Source of the DNA: Micromonospora sp. WMMD1082
Lineage (GTDB): Bacteria > Actinomycetota > Actinomycetes > Mycobacteriales > Micromonosporaceae
Assembly (NCBI RefSeq): GCF_029626175.1
Contig: NZ_JARUBM010000002.1
Coordinates: 6,031,001 to 6,095,000 of the forward strand
Direction: 5' to 3'
Length of the DNA: 64,000 nt
Positions 24,471 through 33,656 of the stretch are shown piece after piece. The translations under genes were made by a program, and so were the position numbers. Position 1 is the stretch's first letter. The number at the start of each line of letters is the position of its first letter. The notes under the pieces were generated by a model, which worked only from the letters and a program-made list of their open reading frames with translations, ran no database searches and had not been told where the DNA came from.

Positions 24471-25241
24471 GTGCCACCGACCGTGCACCCCTACCTCGAC
24501 GCTCCCGCGCCGCTGGCCTTCGCCCATCGCGGCGGCGCCGCCGACGGTGACGAGAACACCACGGCGGCCTTCGCCCGGGCCATCGACCTGGGTTACCGGT
24601 ACGTCGAGACCGACGTGCACGGCACCGCCGACGGGGTGGCCGTGATGTTCCACGACGACACCCTGGAGCGGGTCACCGGGTCACGGGGGCGGGTGAGCGC
24701 GCTGCGCTGGGCCGACCTGGCCTCGGTGCGCGTGGGTGGCTCCGCCGTGGTGCCCCGCCTCGACGAGGTGCTGGACGCGTGGCCGCAGGTTCGGTTCAAC
24801 ATCGACGTCAAGTCCGACCGGGGCGTCGCGCCGACGGTGGCCACGGTCGCGCGGGCCGGCGCCACCGACCGGGTGCTGCTGGCCTCGTTCAGCGACGCCC
24901 GGCTGGCCCGGCTGCGGGCGCTCACCTCCGGTCGGGTCGCCACCAGCCTCGGCGTACGCGGGGTGGCCCGGCTGCGGTGGGCCTCGCTGACCGGCCGGCC
25001 GCTGCGGCTGCCGTCGTCGGTGGTGGCCGCGCAGGTGCCGGTGCGCTACGGCCGGGTGCCGGTGGTGGACCGCCGTTTCCTGCGGATGGCTCACCGGCTC
25101 GGCCTGCAGGTGCACGTCTGGACGATCGACGAACCTGCCGAGATGCACGAGTTACTTGATCTTGGTGTGGATGGCATCATGACCGACCACGTCGGCGTGC
25201 TGCGCGACGTCTACCGCAGCCGCGGCCACTGGGCCGCCTGA
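24471..25241 (+). CDS. glycerophosphodiester phosphodiesterase
   Basis: Hydrolyses glycerophosphodiesters from phospholipid turnover to glycerol-3-phosphate and an alcohol. 256 residues of TIM-barrel GDPD fold: FAHRGGAADGDENTTAAFARAI (catalytic HRG and Glu), YVETDVHGTADGVAVMFHDDTL (metal Glu/Asp and second His), FNIDVKSD and VHVWTIDEPAEMHELLDLGV. No signal peptide, so cytoplasmic. The GTG at 24471 is preceded by CATACT nine bases upstream, a leaderless-type promoter. The MFS gene begins 23 bases downstream and may be co-transcribed. Confidence 0.93.
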   Translation: MPPTVHPYLDAPAPLAFAHRGGAADGDENTTAAFARAIDLGYRYVETDVHGTADGVAVMFHDDTLERVTGSRGRVSALRWADLASVRVGGSAVVPRLDEVLDAWPQVRFNIDVKSDRGVAPTVATVARAGATDRVLLASFSDARLARLRALTSGRVATSLGVRGVARLRWASLTGRPLRLPSSVVAAQVPVRYGRVPVVDRRFLRMAHRLGLQVHVWTIDEPAEMHELLDLGVDGIMTDHVGVLRDVYRSRGHWAA

Positions 25242-25264
25242 ACAACCTGGGCGGAGGACCCCAC

Positions 25265-26659
25265 ATGGCCGAGATGGTCACCCCGGCGGCGCACGGCACC
25301 CCACCACCGTCGAGCACCCGCCGCGAGCGCACCGGCTGGTACTTCTACGACTGGGCGAACTCGGCGTTCCAGACCACTGTCATCACCGTCTTCCTCGGGC
25401 CGTTCCTGACCAGCGTGGCCAAGATCGCCGCCGGGTGCGAGCTCGGCGACGCCGACTGCACCGGGTACGTCTACCCGCTGGGCATCAAGGTGGCCGCCGG
25501 TTCGTACTACCCGTACCTGATCTCGTTGTCGGTGCTGCTGACGGTCTTCGTCCTGCCGGTGATCGGCGCGGTGGCCGACCGGTCGCTGCACAAGAAGCGG
25601 CTGCTGGCCGGCACCGCGTTCACCGGCGCCGCCGCGACCATGGGGATGATCTTCGTCACCGGCGACCGGTACCTGCTCGGTGGCGCCCTGTTCCTGGTGG
25701 CCAACATCAGCTTCGGGGCGGCGATCGTGGTCTACAACTCGTTCCTGCCGCAGCTGGGCGGGCCGGACGAACGCGACGCCATCTCCAGCCGTGGCTGGGC
25801 GCTGGGCTACCTCGGCGGCGGCCTGCTGCTGGCGCTGAACCTCGTCGCGGTGCAGTCGTTCGACAACGGCACCGCCGAACGCACCCTCGACCTGGCCCGC
25901 TGGTCCATCGTCTCCGCCGGGCTGTGGTGGGCGGCGTTCACCCTGGTGCCGCTGCGTTGGCTGCGCGAGCACCCCACCGCCGCCGCGCTCGCCGCCGGTG
26001 GCCGCGGCAACGTGCTCACCGACGGGTTCCGGCAGCTCGGCCGTACCCTGCGGGAGATCAAGGCGTACCCGCTGACGCTGTTCTTCCTGCTGGCGTTCCT
26101 GGTCTACAACGACGGCATCCAGACCGTCATCACGCTGGCCAGCCAGTACGGCACCGAGGAACTGCGGCTGGGCCAGTCCACCCTGATCGTGACGATTCTG
26201 CTGGTGCAGTTCCTCGCCTTCGGCGGCGCGCTGGGCCTGGGCGCCCTGGCCGGGCGCATCGGTGCGTGGAAGACGGTGCTGCTGAGCCTGGTGCTGTGGA
26301 CCGCGGTGATCGTCGCGGCGTTCCGGCTGCCCGCCGAGGCGCCGCTGCCGTTCATGCTGCTCGGCGCGGCCATCGGCCTGGTGCTCGGCGGCAGCCAGGC
26401 GTTGAGCCGGTCGCTGTTCAGCCAGCTGATCCCCGCCGGCAAGGAGGGCGAGTACTACGGCTTCTACGAGATCAGCGACAAGGGCACCAGCTGGCTCGGC
26501 CCCCTCGCGTTCGGCCTGGTGTTCCAGCTCACCAATTCCTACCGGGTCGGCCTGGTCTCCCTGCTGATCTTCTTCGTGGTCGGGTTCCTGCTGCTGCTGG
26601 CGGTGCCGATGCGGCGGGCGATCATCGCCGCCGGCAACACCCCGCCCCGGGTGCTCTGA
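25265..26659 (+). CDS. MFS transporter, UMF1/Atg22-like
   Basis: 464-residue permease with 12 hydrophobic segments. The start GWYFYDWANSAFQTTVITVF is the hallmark of the UMF1 (Atg22-like) branch of the major facilitator superfamily; LIPAGKEGEYYGFYEISDKG near residue 400 is also family-specific. Fungal Atg22 exports amino acids from the vacuole; bacterial substrates are unknown. Start ATG 25265 follows GGAGGA. It is spaced 23 bases after the GDPD gene and likely belongs to that transcript. Confidence 0.92.
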   Translation: MAEMVTPAAHGTPPPSSTRRERTGWYFYDWANSAFQTTVITVFLGPFLTSVAKIAAGCELGDADCTGYVYPLGIKVAAGSYYPYLISLSVLLTVFVLPVIGAVADRSLHKKRLLAGTAFTGAAATMGMIFVTGDRYLLGGALFLVANISFGAAIVVYNSFLPQLGGPDERDAISSRGWALGYLGGGLLLALNLVAVQSFDNGTAERTLDLARWSIVSAGLWWAAFTLVPLRWLREHPTAAALAAGGRGNVLTDGFRQLGRTLREIKAYPLTLFFLLAFLVYNDGIQTVITLASQYGTEELRLGQSTLIVTILLVQFLAFGGALGLGALAGRIGAWKTVLLSLVLWTAVIVAAFRLPAEAPLPFMLLGAAIGLVLGGSQALSRSLFSQLIPAGKEGEYYGFYEISDKGTSWLGPLAFGLVFQLTNSYRVGLVSLLIFFVVGFLLLLAVPMRRAIIAAGNTPPRVL

Positions 26660-26763
26660 CCCGACGGGACGCGACGTGCGACGACGGCCGGGGGTGCGAT
26701 GATCGACACCACCGGCCGGACCATCCGCGCGCGGGCGGCGGCGCCGCACTAGGCTGCCGGTCC

Positions 26764-27492
26764 GTGACGACCGACGACGCCGTACCGCCCTGCCTGGCCC
26801 GTCCCCCGCTGCCCGCGGAGGGCGACAACCCGGCCGGGTGCGTCGCCGCCCGCGGCGTCGACGGGCGGCCGGCCCACGCCGCCGCGCTGCGGTTCTACTG
26901 GGGGCCGATGGACTGCGGCAAGTCCACGATGGCGTTGCAGATGAACTACAACCACTCCCGGCAGGGGCGGCGGGGCCTGGTGACCACCCGCATCGACCGT
27001 TCGCTCGGCCCGCAGGTGACCACCCGCATCGGGCTGGCCCACGAGGCGATCGAGGTCACCGACTCGCTCGACCTGCGCACCCTGGTCCGCGACGCGTGGG
27101 CCGACGGGGTACGCGTGGACTACCTGATCTGCGACGAGGCCAGCTTCTACTCGGTCGAGCACGTGGAACAGATGGCCGAGCTGGTCGACAGCTACGACGT
27201 CGACGTGTACGCCTTCGGCCTGGCCACCGACTTCCGCTCCTGCCTGTTTCCGGCCGCCCAGCGGCTGTTCGAACTGGCCGACTCGGTGGCCCGCATCCAG
27301 GTCGAGGTGCTCTGCTGGTGCGGCCGAGAGGGCCTGCTCAACGCCCGCGTCGCGGGCGGGCGGGTGGTCCGCGAGGGCGAACAGGTCGTCATCGGCGACA
27401 CCGTCGACACCGATGACCTGCGCTACCAGGTGCTCTGCCGGCGGCACCACCGCACCGGCGACCTCGGCCCCCGCGTCGCCACCCGCCGGTAG
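26764..27492 (+). CDS. tdk: thymidine kinase
   Basis: Type II thymidine kinase salvaging thymidine to dTMP. 242 residues; the P-loop reads YWGPMDCGKSTMALQ (usual form GPMxSGKS, here Cys replaces Ser), followed by VTTRIDRSLGPQVTTRIG (lasso region), DYLICDEASFYSVEHV (Walker B with catalytic Glu) and FGLATDFRSCLFPAA. A structural zinc site is formed by CWCG near residue 183 and CRRHH near the C-terminus. The GTG at 26764 fits a leaderless transcript from a TAGGCT nine bases upstream, giving an N-terminal extension of about 44 residues that normal Tdk lacks. Confidence 0.9.
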   Translation: MTTDDAVPPCLARPPLPAEGDNPAGCVAARGVDGRPAHAAALRFYWGPMDCGKSTMALQMNYNHSRQGRRGLVTTRIDRSLGPQVTTRIGLAHEAIEVTDSLDLRTLVRDAWADGVRVDYLICDEASFYSVEHVEQMAELVDSYDVDVYAFGLATDFRSCLFPAAQRLFELADSVARIQVEVLCWCGREGLLNARVAGGRVVREGEQVVIGDTVDTDDLRYQVLCRRHHRTGDLGPRVATRR

Positions 27493-27502
27493 GACCGCCC
27501 GC

Positions 27503-27556
27503 CACGGCGGCGCATCCGGCCACGGCAGCGCATCTCGGCACGGCGGCGCATAACGA
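27503..27556. repeat. three 18-base tandem repeats
   Basis: Three units starting at 27503, 27521 and 27539, each beginning CACGGC(G/A)GCGCAT followed by five variable bases, lie between tdk and the FtsX permease. Spacing is exactly 18. They may be regulator half-sites on one DNA face or a minor minisatellite. Confidence 0.6.
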
Positions 27557-27663
27557 AACGATCACCGCTGCGAACCTTTCCCCCGGGCCGGCCCCTCCTG
27601 GTGCATGACACGAAGGCAACCACGGGCCGCACCGGCCCGCGCACCGGCGGGGGTACAGGACGA

Positions 27664-30600
27664 ATGAGGTTCGCGTTGCGGCGCGCCCGGGCCACGAAGG
27701 GACTGCTGCTGGCCGCGGCCGGGGCGGCGCTGGTGGCGACCGTCGCGCTCACCGGCCTGGCCGCGTACAACCGGGACGTCGTCGACTCCGGCACCCGCAA
27801 CGTGTTGGGCGCGGCCACCGCCCAGGAACGGTCGATCCTGATCCGCGCCTCCGCCGGGCGCACCGGTGAGGCGCTGCGGGAGCGCGACACCGCGCTGCGC
27901 GACCGGATCTCCGCCGACCTGGCCGGCCTGCCCGCCCAGGTCAGCACCGCCGGCTATGCCGCCGGTCGGCAACTGCGCGGCGACACCGGCGACGCCGTCG
28001 CCGACCGCACCGGCGCCACGTACGCGTCGGTGATGTTCCTCGACGACCTGCCCGCGCACGCCCGGCTGACCTCCGGCGCGTGGCCCGAGTCCGGGGCCGG
28101 TCCGGTGCAGACCGCCCTTGCCGAGGTGGCCGCGGCGACGCTGCGGGTGGGCGTGGGCGACCGCATCCCGATCACCGACGGGCTCACCGGGCGGGTCACC
28201 GAGGTCACCGTGACGGGGGTGTTCACCCCCGTCGACCCCGACGCCGCGTACTGGCGGCTTGCGCCGGAGACGACGACCGGTTCGCTGCCGCAGGCCGCCA
28301 CCTACGGCCCGCTGACGGTGACCCGGGACGACTTCGTCACCCACTTCCTGGCCAACTCCTCCGCCGGCTGGCTGATCGAGCCCGACCTCGCCGGGGTCGG
28401 CCCCGCCGCCCTGGACCGGCTGACCGGCGCCGCCACCCGGATCGCCGCCGACAGCCCGGCCGCCGCCGGGCTCGGTGACTCGGCGGTGGTCACCAGCGAC
28501 CTCGTCGACCTCGTACACCGCCTGCAACGGGCCACCCTCGTCGGCCGGTCCGCCCTGGTCACCCCGATGCTGCTGGTGGTGGTCCTCGGCGGGTACGCGC
28601 TGCTGCTCGTCGCGATCCTGCTCACCGAGCACCGCCGTGGCGAGACCGCGCTGCTGCGGGCCCGGGGCGCGGCCCGCTGGCAGCTGGCCGGGCTGACCGC
28701 CCGGGAGGCGACCCTGGTCGTCCTGCCCGCCGCCGTCCTCGCCCCACCACTGGTCGCCGAGCTGCTGGGCGTGGCCGACCGGCTGTCCGGGCTCACCGCC
28801 GCCCCGGCGCACCCCGCCGCCGTACCCGACCCGATGCTCTGGCTGGTGGCCGGGGCCGCGGCCGCCGGCTGCGCGCTGGCGATGATCGGGCCGAGCCTGC
28901 GCCGCGGCGGCAGCTACGTCGCCGACCTGGCCAGCCGCTCCCGACCGAGCCGGCGCGGCATGGTGCAGCGGGCCGGGCTGGACGTCCTGCTCGTCGGCCT
29001 GGCCCTGCTCAGCTGGTACCAGCTCAGCCGGTACTCGTCCCCCCTGTCCCGCTCCACCGGCGGCGAGCTGGGCGTCGATCCGCTGCTGGCCGCCGCACCC
29101 ACCCTGGGCGTGGCGGCCGGGGCGATGCTCGCCCTGCGGCTGCTGCCCCCGCTGGTCCGGTTGACGGAACGCTGGGTGGACCGCACACCGTGGACCGCCA
29201 CCATGCTCGGCACCTGGCAGGCCGGCCGCCGCCCGCACGCCGGCCCCGTGCTGCTGCTGGCCCTCGCCGTGGCGGCCGGTACCCTCGCCTGGTCCCTGGC
29301 CGGCACCTCGCAACGTTCCCTGGACGACCAGGCCGCCCACCGGGTCGGCGCCGACCTGCGGTTGACCGAGACCACCGGCGCCGCCCCCGACGACCGCGCC
29401 GACCAGCTCGCCGACCTGCCAGGTACGCGGGCGGTCGTGCCGGCCTGGCGGGACACGGTGCGTCTCGGGCCCGCAGCCGAACCGGCCACCATGCTGGCCA
29501 TCGCCGCCGACTCCGCCGGCCAGGTGGTGCGGCTGCGCGCCGACCTGGCCGGCGGATCCACCGACCACCTGCTCGGCGCGCTGACCGCCGAGCGGCCGGC
29601 GGCGCCGCAGACGGCCCTGCCGGCGGGCACCCGGCGGCTGACCGGGCAGCTGAGCACCCGCATCGACGGCCTCGACACCGGTGCGGCGATCCGCCACCAC
29701 GCCGTGCTCACCGACGGCCGGGAAGGCTATCGGCGGGTGACCCTGGGCTCCACCGGCCGCGACGGCGAACCGCTGCGGTTCTCCGCCGCGCTGCCGAGCG
29801 ACGGACCGTGGCGGCTGGTCGGCTTCACCGCCGACACCGTCGGCGGGCCGCAACTGACCTTCGACTGGCGGCTGTCGCACCTGCGCGCCGTCGCGGACAC
29901 CTCCCCCGGCACGCCGGTCGACCTGGCCGCCGACGGACCGTGGCAACTGGTCGACCGCGCCGGTGCCGCCACCGAGTCGACCGCGTCCGGTGCCACCGTG
30001 ACCGCCCGCTACAGCCGCGACATACAGACGGGCTGGTACGTGCGCGGATCGCCGCTGCACCTGGCGCTGTCCCGGCCGGCCGGCCCGACCCGGGTGCCGG
30101 TGGTGGCCACCCCGCAGGCGCTGGGCATGCTCCACGTGGACGTCGGGGCGCAGACCCGGCTGTTCCTGGGCGGCGCCGAGGTCGACGTCACCGTGGTCGA
30201 CAGCGTGGCGGCACTGCCCGGCGACGCCGAGGACGCGGCGCTGCTGGTCGACCTGCCGTCGCTGAGCACCCGGCTCTTCCACGACCACGGCATCGTCGGA
30301 TCGCCGCAGGAGTGGTGGGTGGCCGTGCACCCCGGCGAGGCGCGGCGGGTCGCCGAGACGACCACCGCGCTCGGCGACCTGCACGTGCTGGATCGCGAGG
30401 ACGTCGCCGCCGACCTGGCCCGCGACCCGTTCACCGTGGGTGCCCGCGGTGCGCTCTTCGCCGCCGCCCTCGCCGCGGTGCTGCTGGCCGCGGTGGGGGT
30501 GGTGGTGGACGTCAGCGCGACGGCCCGACGCCGGGCCACCGAACTGGCCGTGCTGCACACCCTCGGTGCCGGTCATCGCCTGGTGGCCCGGTCGCTGCTG

Positions 30601-30867
30601 GCCGAGCAGTCGTTGCTGGCCGGCATGGGTGTGCTGGTCGGGCTCGCCGTGGGCGTCGGCGTGGCGGCGACAATGGCCCCGCTGGTCATCCTGACCTCGT
30701 CCGCCGACCGGCCCACCCCACCGCCGCTGTTGAGCGTCGACTGGCCGCCGGTGCTGGCCACCGGCGTGGGGCTGCTGGTGGTGGCGCTGGCGTTCAGCGC
30801 GGCGGTGTCGGTCGGCATGCGGCGGCGGCTGACCGCCACCCAACTCCGCACGGGAGCAGACCAGTGA
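27664..30867 (+). CDS. FtsX-like ABC permease 1 (cluster 2)
   Basis: 1067-residue membrane protein. A first helix (GLLLAAAGAALVATVALTGL) is followed by a large extracellular region, a helix block at about residues 290-490 (TPMLLVVVLGGYALLLVAIL; RGETALLRARGAARWQLAGL, the FtsX 'LRARG' element), a second extracellular region, and three C-terminal helices with ARRRATELAVLHTLGAGHRL. So it is a double FtsX permease like the one at 11934. Start ATG 27664 follows AGGA; a GTG at 27601 would add 21 non-hydrophobic residues. First gene of a four-gene ABC cluster. Substrate unknown. Confidence 0.9.
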   Translation: MRFALRRARATKGLLLAAAGAALVATVALTGLAAYNRDVVDSGTRNVLGAATAQERSILIRASAGRTGEALRERDTALRDRISADLAGLPAQVSTAGYAAGRQLRGDTGDAVADRTGATYASVMFLDDLPAHARLTSGAWPESGAGPVQTALAEVAAATLRVGVGDRIPITDGLTGRVTEVTVTGVFTPVDPDAAYWRLAPETTTGSLPQAATYGPLTVTRDDFVTHFLANSSAGWLIEPDLAGVGPAALDRLTGAATRIAADSPAAAGLGDSAVVTSDLVDLVHRLQRATLVGRSALVTPMLLVVVLGGYALLLVAILLTEHRRGETALLRARGAARWQLAGLTAREATLVVLPAAVLAPPLVAELLGVADRLSGLTAAPAHPAAVPDPMLWLVAGAAAAGCALAMIGPSLRRGGSYVADLASRSRPSRRGMVQRAGLDVLLVGLALLSWYQLSRYSSPLSRSTGGELGVDPLLAAAPTLGVAAGAMLALRLLPPLVRLTERWVDRTPWTATMLGTWQAGRRPHAGPVLLLALAVAAGTLAWSLAGTSQRSLDDQAAHRVGADLRLTETTGAAPDDRADQLADLPGTRAVVPAWRDTVRLGPAAEPATMLAIAADSAGQVVRLRADLAGGSTDHLLGALTAERPAAPQTALPAGTRRLTGQLSTRIDGLDTGAAIRHHAVLTDGREGYRRVTLGSTGRDGEPLRFSAALPSDGPWRLVGFTADTVGGPQLTFDWRLSHLRAVADTSPGTPVDLAADGPWQLVDRAGAATESTASGATVTARYSRDIQTGWYVRGSPLHLALSRPAGPTRVPVVATPQALGMLHVDVGAQTRLFLGGAEVDVTVVDSVAALPGDAEDAALLVDLPSLSTRLFHDHGIVGSPQEWWVAVHPGEARRVAETTTALGDLHVLDREDVAADLARDPFTVGARGALFAAALAAVLLAAVGVVVDVSATARRRATELAVLHTLGAGHRLVARSLLAEQSLLAGMGVLVGLAVGVGVAATMAPLVILTSSADRPTPPPLLSVDWPPVLATGVGLLVVALAFSAAVSVGMRRRLTATQLRTGADQ

Positions 30868-30922
30868 GCGCGAGGAGTGAGCTTGCGAGCCCCGCAGTCG
30901 CGAACGGAAGGCGGCACCAGTG

Positions 30923-33601
30923 ATGGTGAGGCGGATCAGGGCGTACGGCGCCCATGTGGGTCTGCTGGCGGTGCTGGGGCTGGTGGCGGCGCTGCTGGTG
31001 ACGGCCGCACCCCGGCTGACCAGCGGGTACGCCGACCGGGGGTTGCGCGCCGACGTGGCCCGGTTGCCGCACCTGGTCCGCGACGTGTCCATCACCGCGC
31101 CGCGGCGCGCGCCGGCCGCCGCCGGGCAGGCCGACCTGGACCGGTACGCCGCCGCGCTGCCGCAGCCGCTGCCCGCCCTGGTGGAGCGCCGGTGGTACGC
31201 CGCTTCGTTGGACGAGGAGCAGTTGCTGGCCAGCGGCGACGAACCGCCGATGGACGGTGGCGCGCGCAAGATGTTCGGCCTGCGCGCCCAGACCGGCGTC
31301 GAGGAGGCGGCCGAGCTGACCGCCGGGCGGTGGCCGCGTACGGAGGCGGGCGGCCCGGCGGAGGTGGCGGTGTCGGAGGCGGTGGCCGAGATGCTGTCGC
31401 TGCGCCCCGGGCACCGGCTGCGGTTCACCGGGCAGGGCGGCCACGCGCTGGGGCGGCTGGTCGGGGTGTTCGCGCCGCGCGATGCCGGTGACCCGGTCTG
31501 GGACGACCTCCAGGACGCGCTGCACCCGATCGCCCCGCTGCTGGACGGCGACCCGTACATCGTGGCGGGGGTCACCGACTGGGCCGGGGTGGACGCGGTC
31601 TCCGCCGGCAGCGGCGTGGTGGCGGTGAACGGCTGGCGCTACCGCGTCGACGAGCGGCGGTTGGACACCGCGACGCTGGGAGCGGTCACCGCGGCGGTGG
31701 CCGAGACCCGCCGCACCGAATGGACGCCCGGGGCGGTCGTCCAGACGTCGTTGGACGTGGCGTTGGCCCGCTTCGCCGGGCAGCTGCACGCCGTGCGGGC
31801 CCTGCTCGCCGTCGTGCAGGCTGGCCTGACCGCGAGCCTGCTCGGGTTGATCCTGCTGGCCGCGCGGCTGGCGGTGCTGCGCCGCCGCGACGAGTTCGCG
31901 TTGCTGCGCGCCCGGGGCGCCGCCCTGCGCACCATCGGTCTGCGCACCCTGGCCGAGGCCGCACCTGTGCAACCCCTCGCCGTGCTGGTCGGCTGGCTGG
32001 TGGGCATGCGGGTGCCGGGCCGCGCCGACGGGACACCCTGGGCGGTGCTGCTGCTGGCGGTGCTCACCACGGCGGTGGTGCCGACGCTGGCCATGCTCGC
32101 GCAGCGGCGGGTCGGGGTGGTGGCCGGGCGCACCGACATGGCCCGGCAGCGCCCCTCGGTGCGGCGGCTGACCGTCGAGGCGGGGGTGCTGGTCCTGGCC
32201 GGTCTCGGTGTGGTGCTGCTGCGTCGCCGTGGCCTCGACCCGGGCGGCGGCGTCGACGTGTACCTCGCCTCGGTGCCCGTGCTGGTCGCGGTCGCCGCCG
32301 CGCTGGTGGCGATGCGGCTGCTGCCCTGGCCGCTGCGACTGGCCGGCCGGCTGGCCGCCGGCGCCCGGGGCGCGTTGCTGTTCCTCGGTGTCGCCCGCGC
32401 CGGGCGGGGGGCGCCGGTGGCGTTGGGTCCGCTGGCCGTGCTGATCGTCGCGGTCAGCACGGGCGTCTTCGGTGGGGTGGTCACCACCACGGTCGGCGCG
32501 GCCCGGGACCGGGCCGCGACGTTGACCGTGCCGGCCGACGCCTGGCTGACCGGGTACACGTTCACCCCCGACGCCGCCGACGCGCTGACCCGGGTGCCCG
32601 GGGTGCAGGCGGTGGCCCGGGTGCGGGTGGACTCCAACCGGCGGCTGCAGTCCGGGACCGGGCCGCAGGCCAGGCCGCTCGGCCAGGTGCGGGTGCTGGT
32701 GGTCGACGGCCCGGCGTTCGCCGAGGTCGTGGCGCGCAGCGGCGTCGACGTCGACGTGCCGGCGGCGCTGCGGGCCGTCACCCGGGATGACGGGCCGGTG
32801 CCGGCGATCGTCTCGCCGAGGGTCGCGGCGCTGCTCGACGACGACGCGGTGGTCGACGTCCAGGGCCGGCTGTACGGGTTCCACGTCGCCGGGGTGGCCG
32901 ACGCCTTCCCCGGCGTGGGGCTGGGCACCGAGCGGTTCGTGGTGCTGCCGTGGCAGGCGCTGCCCGAGTACGCGTACACGCCGATCATCCCGAACCGGTA
33001 TCTGGTCGCCGGCGACGACATCGACGAGGCGCAGCTGCTGGGGGTGGCCGACGACGAGCAGCGCCGGCGGCAGTCCGACGTGCTCGGCGCGCCGGTCACC
33101 CGCCCGCAGCTGCCGGCGACGCTGGAAACCTGGCGGGGGTACCGGCAGTCGCTGGACCGCGCCGGCGCCAACGACGTGCTGACCCTGGCGTTCGCCGCCG
33201 GCGCGGCCGGGGGAACCGCGCTGGCCGTGCTCGCCGTCGGCTTCGCGGTGGTCGCCGACGCCGCCGGGCGGGGCCGGATGCTGTCCCGGCTGCGCACGCT
33301 GGGACTGTCCGCCGGGCACGGCCGGCGGCTGCTGGTGTACGAGTTGGTGCCGCTGGTGCTGGTGGCGGCCCTGACCGGCGCGGCGGTGGGGGTGGCCCTG
33401 CCCCGGATCCTGGGGCCCACCCTCGGGCTGTCCGCGTTCGCGCCCGGGGTGCCGATCCGTGACCACCTGGATCCGCTGGTGCTGGCCTCGGTACTGGGAC
33501 TGGTGGTCCTGGGACTGGTGGCGGGGCTGGCGGTGGAGAACCTGATGAACCGGCGGATGCGCCTCGGTGAGGTGCTGCGTCTGGGAGAGGAGAACCCATG
33601 A
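30923..33601 (+). CDS. FtsX-like ABC permease 2 (cluster 2)
   Basis: 892-residue membrane protein. N-terminal helix VGLLAVLGLVAALLVTAAPR, extracellular part, helix block with RRDEFALLRARGAALRTIGL (FtsX 'LRARG'), a second extracellular domain and a terminal set of helices (DVLTLAFAAGAAGGTALAVL; GRMLSRLRTLGLSAGHGRRL). It pairs with permease 1 to give an exporter with two distinct double-FtsX chains. Start ATG 30923; a GTG at 30920 immediately precedes it. The junction of 50 bases before it contains a GAGCGCGAGGAGTGAGC-rich repeat-like sequence. Confidence 0.9.
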   Translation: MVRRIRAYGAHVGLLAVLGLVAALLVTAAPRLTSGYADRGLRADVARLPHLVRDVSITAPRRAPAAAGQADLDRYAAALPQPLPALVERRWYAASLDEEQLLASGDEPPMDGGARKMFGLRAQTGVEEAAELTAGRWPRTEAGGPAEVAVSEAVAEMLSLRPGHRLRFTGQGGHALGRLVGVFAPRDAGDPVWDDLQDALHPIAPLLDGDPYIVAGVTDWAGVDAVSAGSGVVAVNGWRYRVDERRLDTATLGAVTAAVAETRRTEWTPGAVVQTSLDVALARFAGQLHAVRALLAVVQAGLTASLLGLILLAARLAVLRRRDEFALLRARGAALRTIGLRTLAEAAPVQPLAVLVGWLVGMRVPGRADGTPWAVLLLAVLTTAVVPTLAMLAQRRVGVVAGRTDMARQRPSVRRLTVEAGVLVLAGLGVVLLRRRGLDPGGGVDVYLASVPVLVAVAAALVAMRLLPWPLRLAGRLAAGARGALLFLGVARAGRGAPVALGPLAVLIVAVSTGVFGGVVTTTVGAARDRAATLTVPADAWLTGYTFTPDAADALTRVPGVQAVARVRVDSNRRLQSGTGPQARPLGQVRVLVVDGPAFAEVVARSGVDVDVPAALRAVTRDDGPVPAIVSPRVAALLDDDAVVDVQGRLYGFHVAGVADAFPGVGLGTERFVVLPWQALPEYAYTPIIPNRYLVAGDDIDEAQLLGVADDEQRRRQSDVLGAPVTRPQLPATLETWRGYRQSLDRAGANDVLTLAFAAGAAGGTALAVLAVGFAVVADAAGRGRMLSRLRTLGLSAGHGRRLLVYELVPLVLVAALTGAAVGVALPRILGPTLGLSAFAPGVPIRDHLDPLVLASVLGLVVLGLVAGLAVENLMNRRMRLGEVLRLGEENP

Positions 33602-33656
33602 GCGAGGTCGGCGCGTTGGTGCCTCGGGACGGCACGCGACGGAGCGGGGTGCCGTG

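Noticed and set aside
27503..27556. Possible short CRISPR array
   Set aside because: 18-base period with 13-base repeat and 5-base spacer is far too short, and no cas genes are near.
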